A stretch of DNA of 21,620 nucleotides, from the IMG/VR virus record IMGVR_UViG_3300027963_000379, positions 1 to 21,620 of that record; one strand, given 5' to 3'. This document shows, one piece after another, positions 21,558-21,620 of this stretch (positions are counted from its first letter, which is position 1; every line of letters begins with the position of its first letter). Under the pieces are notes generated by a model. It was not told the DNA's origin, did no database searches, and was given only the letters and a program-made list of their open reading frames with translations. This DNA comes from a virus. The position numbers and the translations under genes were made by a program.

Positions 21558-21620
21558 ATGGGTAAGGCTTTTGACATCTCAAAATTTCGCAAAAGCCTTA
21601 CCAAGTCCATTGACGGACTT
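21558..21620 (+). CDS. uvsX: UvsX-like RecA-type recombinase, N-terminal fragment cut by window end
   Basis: Only 21 codons are visible (MGKAFDISKFRKSLTKSIDG and on). I recall this N-terminus, with its FRKs.TKSI..G pattern, from RecA-like UvsX recombinases of environmental T4-like phages, where a stretch like GFNDP and then the Walker A motif follow beyond this point. The position after gp32 supports the call, since UvsX and gp32 act together in strand exchange. An AAGGG site lies 9 nt before the ATG. No catalytic motif is in view, so the identity rests on recall and context. Confidence 0.55.
   Translation, partial: MGKAFDISKFRKSLTKSIDGL
21561..21602 (+). repeat. Perfect 13-bp inverted repeat at the start of uvsX
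   Basis: GGTAAGGCTTTTG (21561-21573) and its exact reverse complement CAAAAGCCTTACC (21590-21602) enclose a 16-nt loop. The repeat begins on the base after the start codon, so the mRNA hairpin would lie within the initiating ribosome's footprint. Confidence 0.88.

Noticed and set aside
1-21620. Search for tRNA genes, CRISPR arrays, integrase, transposase, restriction or other defence systems
   Set aside because: None seen. The window is almost fully occupied by phage structural, packaging, sugar and replication genes.

Overview
The window is part of the genome of a T4-like myovirus (class Caudoviricetes). The evidence is a run of proteins that read as T4 gene products: neck proteins gp13 and gp14, sheath stabiliser gp15, sheath gp18, tube gp19, head completion gp4, both terminase subunits (gp16, gp17), the single-stranded DNA binding protein gp32, and the start of a UvsX-like recombinase. 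The AT-rich coding sequence, the TAAATA late-promoter motifs, and the style of gp14, gp15, gp18 and gp32 resemble marine or freshwater environmental T4-like phages (cyanophage/pelagiphage type) more than coliphage T4. The host cannot be read from the window. I see no tRNA, CRISPR, integrase or insertion sequence. No stretch over 300 bases lacks a gene.

Layout. (1) 1-3978, plus strand: surface-modification genes, namely a heptosyltransferase-like protein cut by the window edge, a NodU/CmcH-type carbamoyltransferase, two small proteins of unknown function and a GT-A-like glycosyltransferase. (2) 3970-7012, minus strand: gp14, gp15 and a Nudix hydrolase, read from one late promoter. (3) 7040-8523, plus: gp13, then a deoxynucleoside monophosphate kinase-like gene with its own sigma70-like promoter. 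(4) 8480-8815, minus: a small zinc/HNH-like protein. (5) 8917-20211, plus: a long late module of gp18, gp19, a second tube-like protein, an unknown small protein, gp4, gp16, a protein with a T4-type capsid-targeting N-terminus, an acidic protein carrying a GVAEG repeat, gp17, and a large unknown protein. (6) 20339-21620, plus: a replication/recombination block of gp32, a small protein and the start of uvsX, set apart by a strong terminator.

The most interesting signal is regulatory. A T4-type late promoter core (TAAATA) lies exactly 5 nt before the start codon of at least seven genes (gp14, gp13, the 12631 gene, gp16, the 15182 gene, gp17, the 18472 gene), with two more degenerate cases. With T4 late-promoter geometry the transcript would begin on the A of the ATG, so these messages would be leaderless. 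The genes for the most abundant tail proteins (gp18, gp19) instead have the same motif 22-32 nt upstream, leaving a short leader with a clear Shine-Dalgarno site. This suggests two classes of late start that could set virion protein dosage.

Other points of note are a perfect 13-bp inverted repeat right after the uvsX start codon, a 9-nt direct repeat in the gp32 leader, back-to-back late promoters 1 bp apart between gp13 and gp14, an oversized sheath protein with Trp-rich motifs that recur in gp14 and perhaps gp15, and an apparent duplicated GVAEG cassette.
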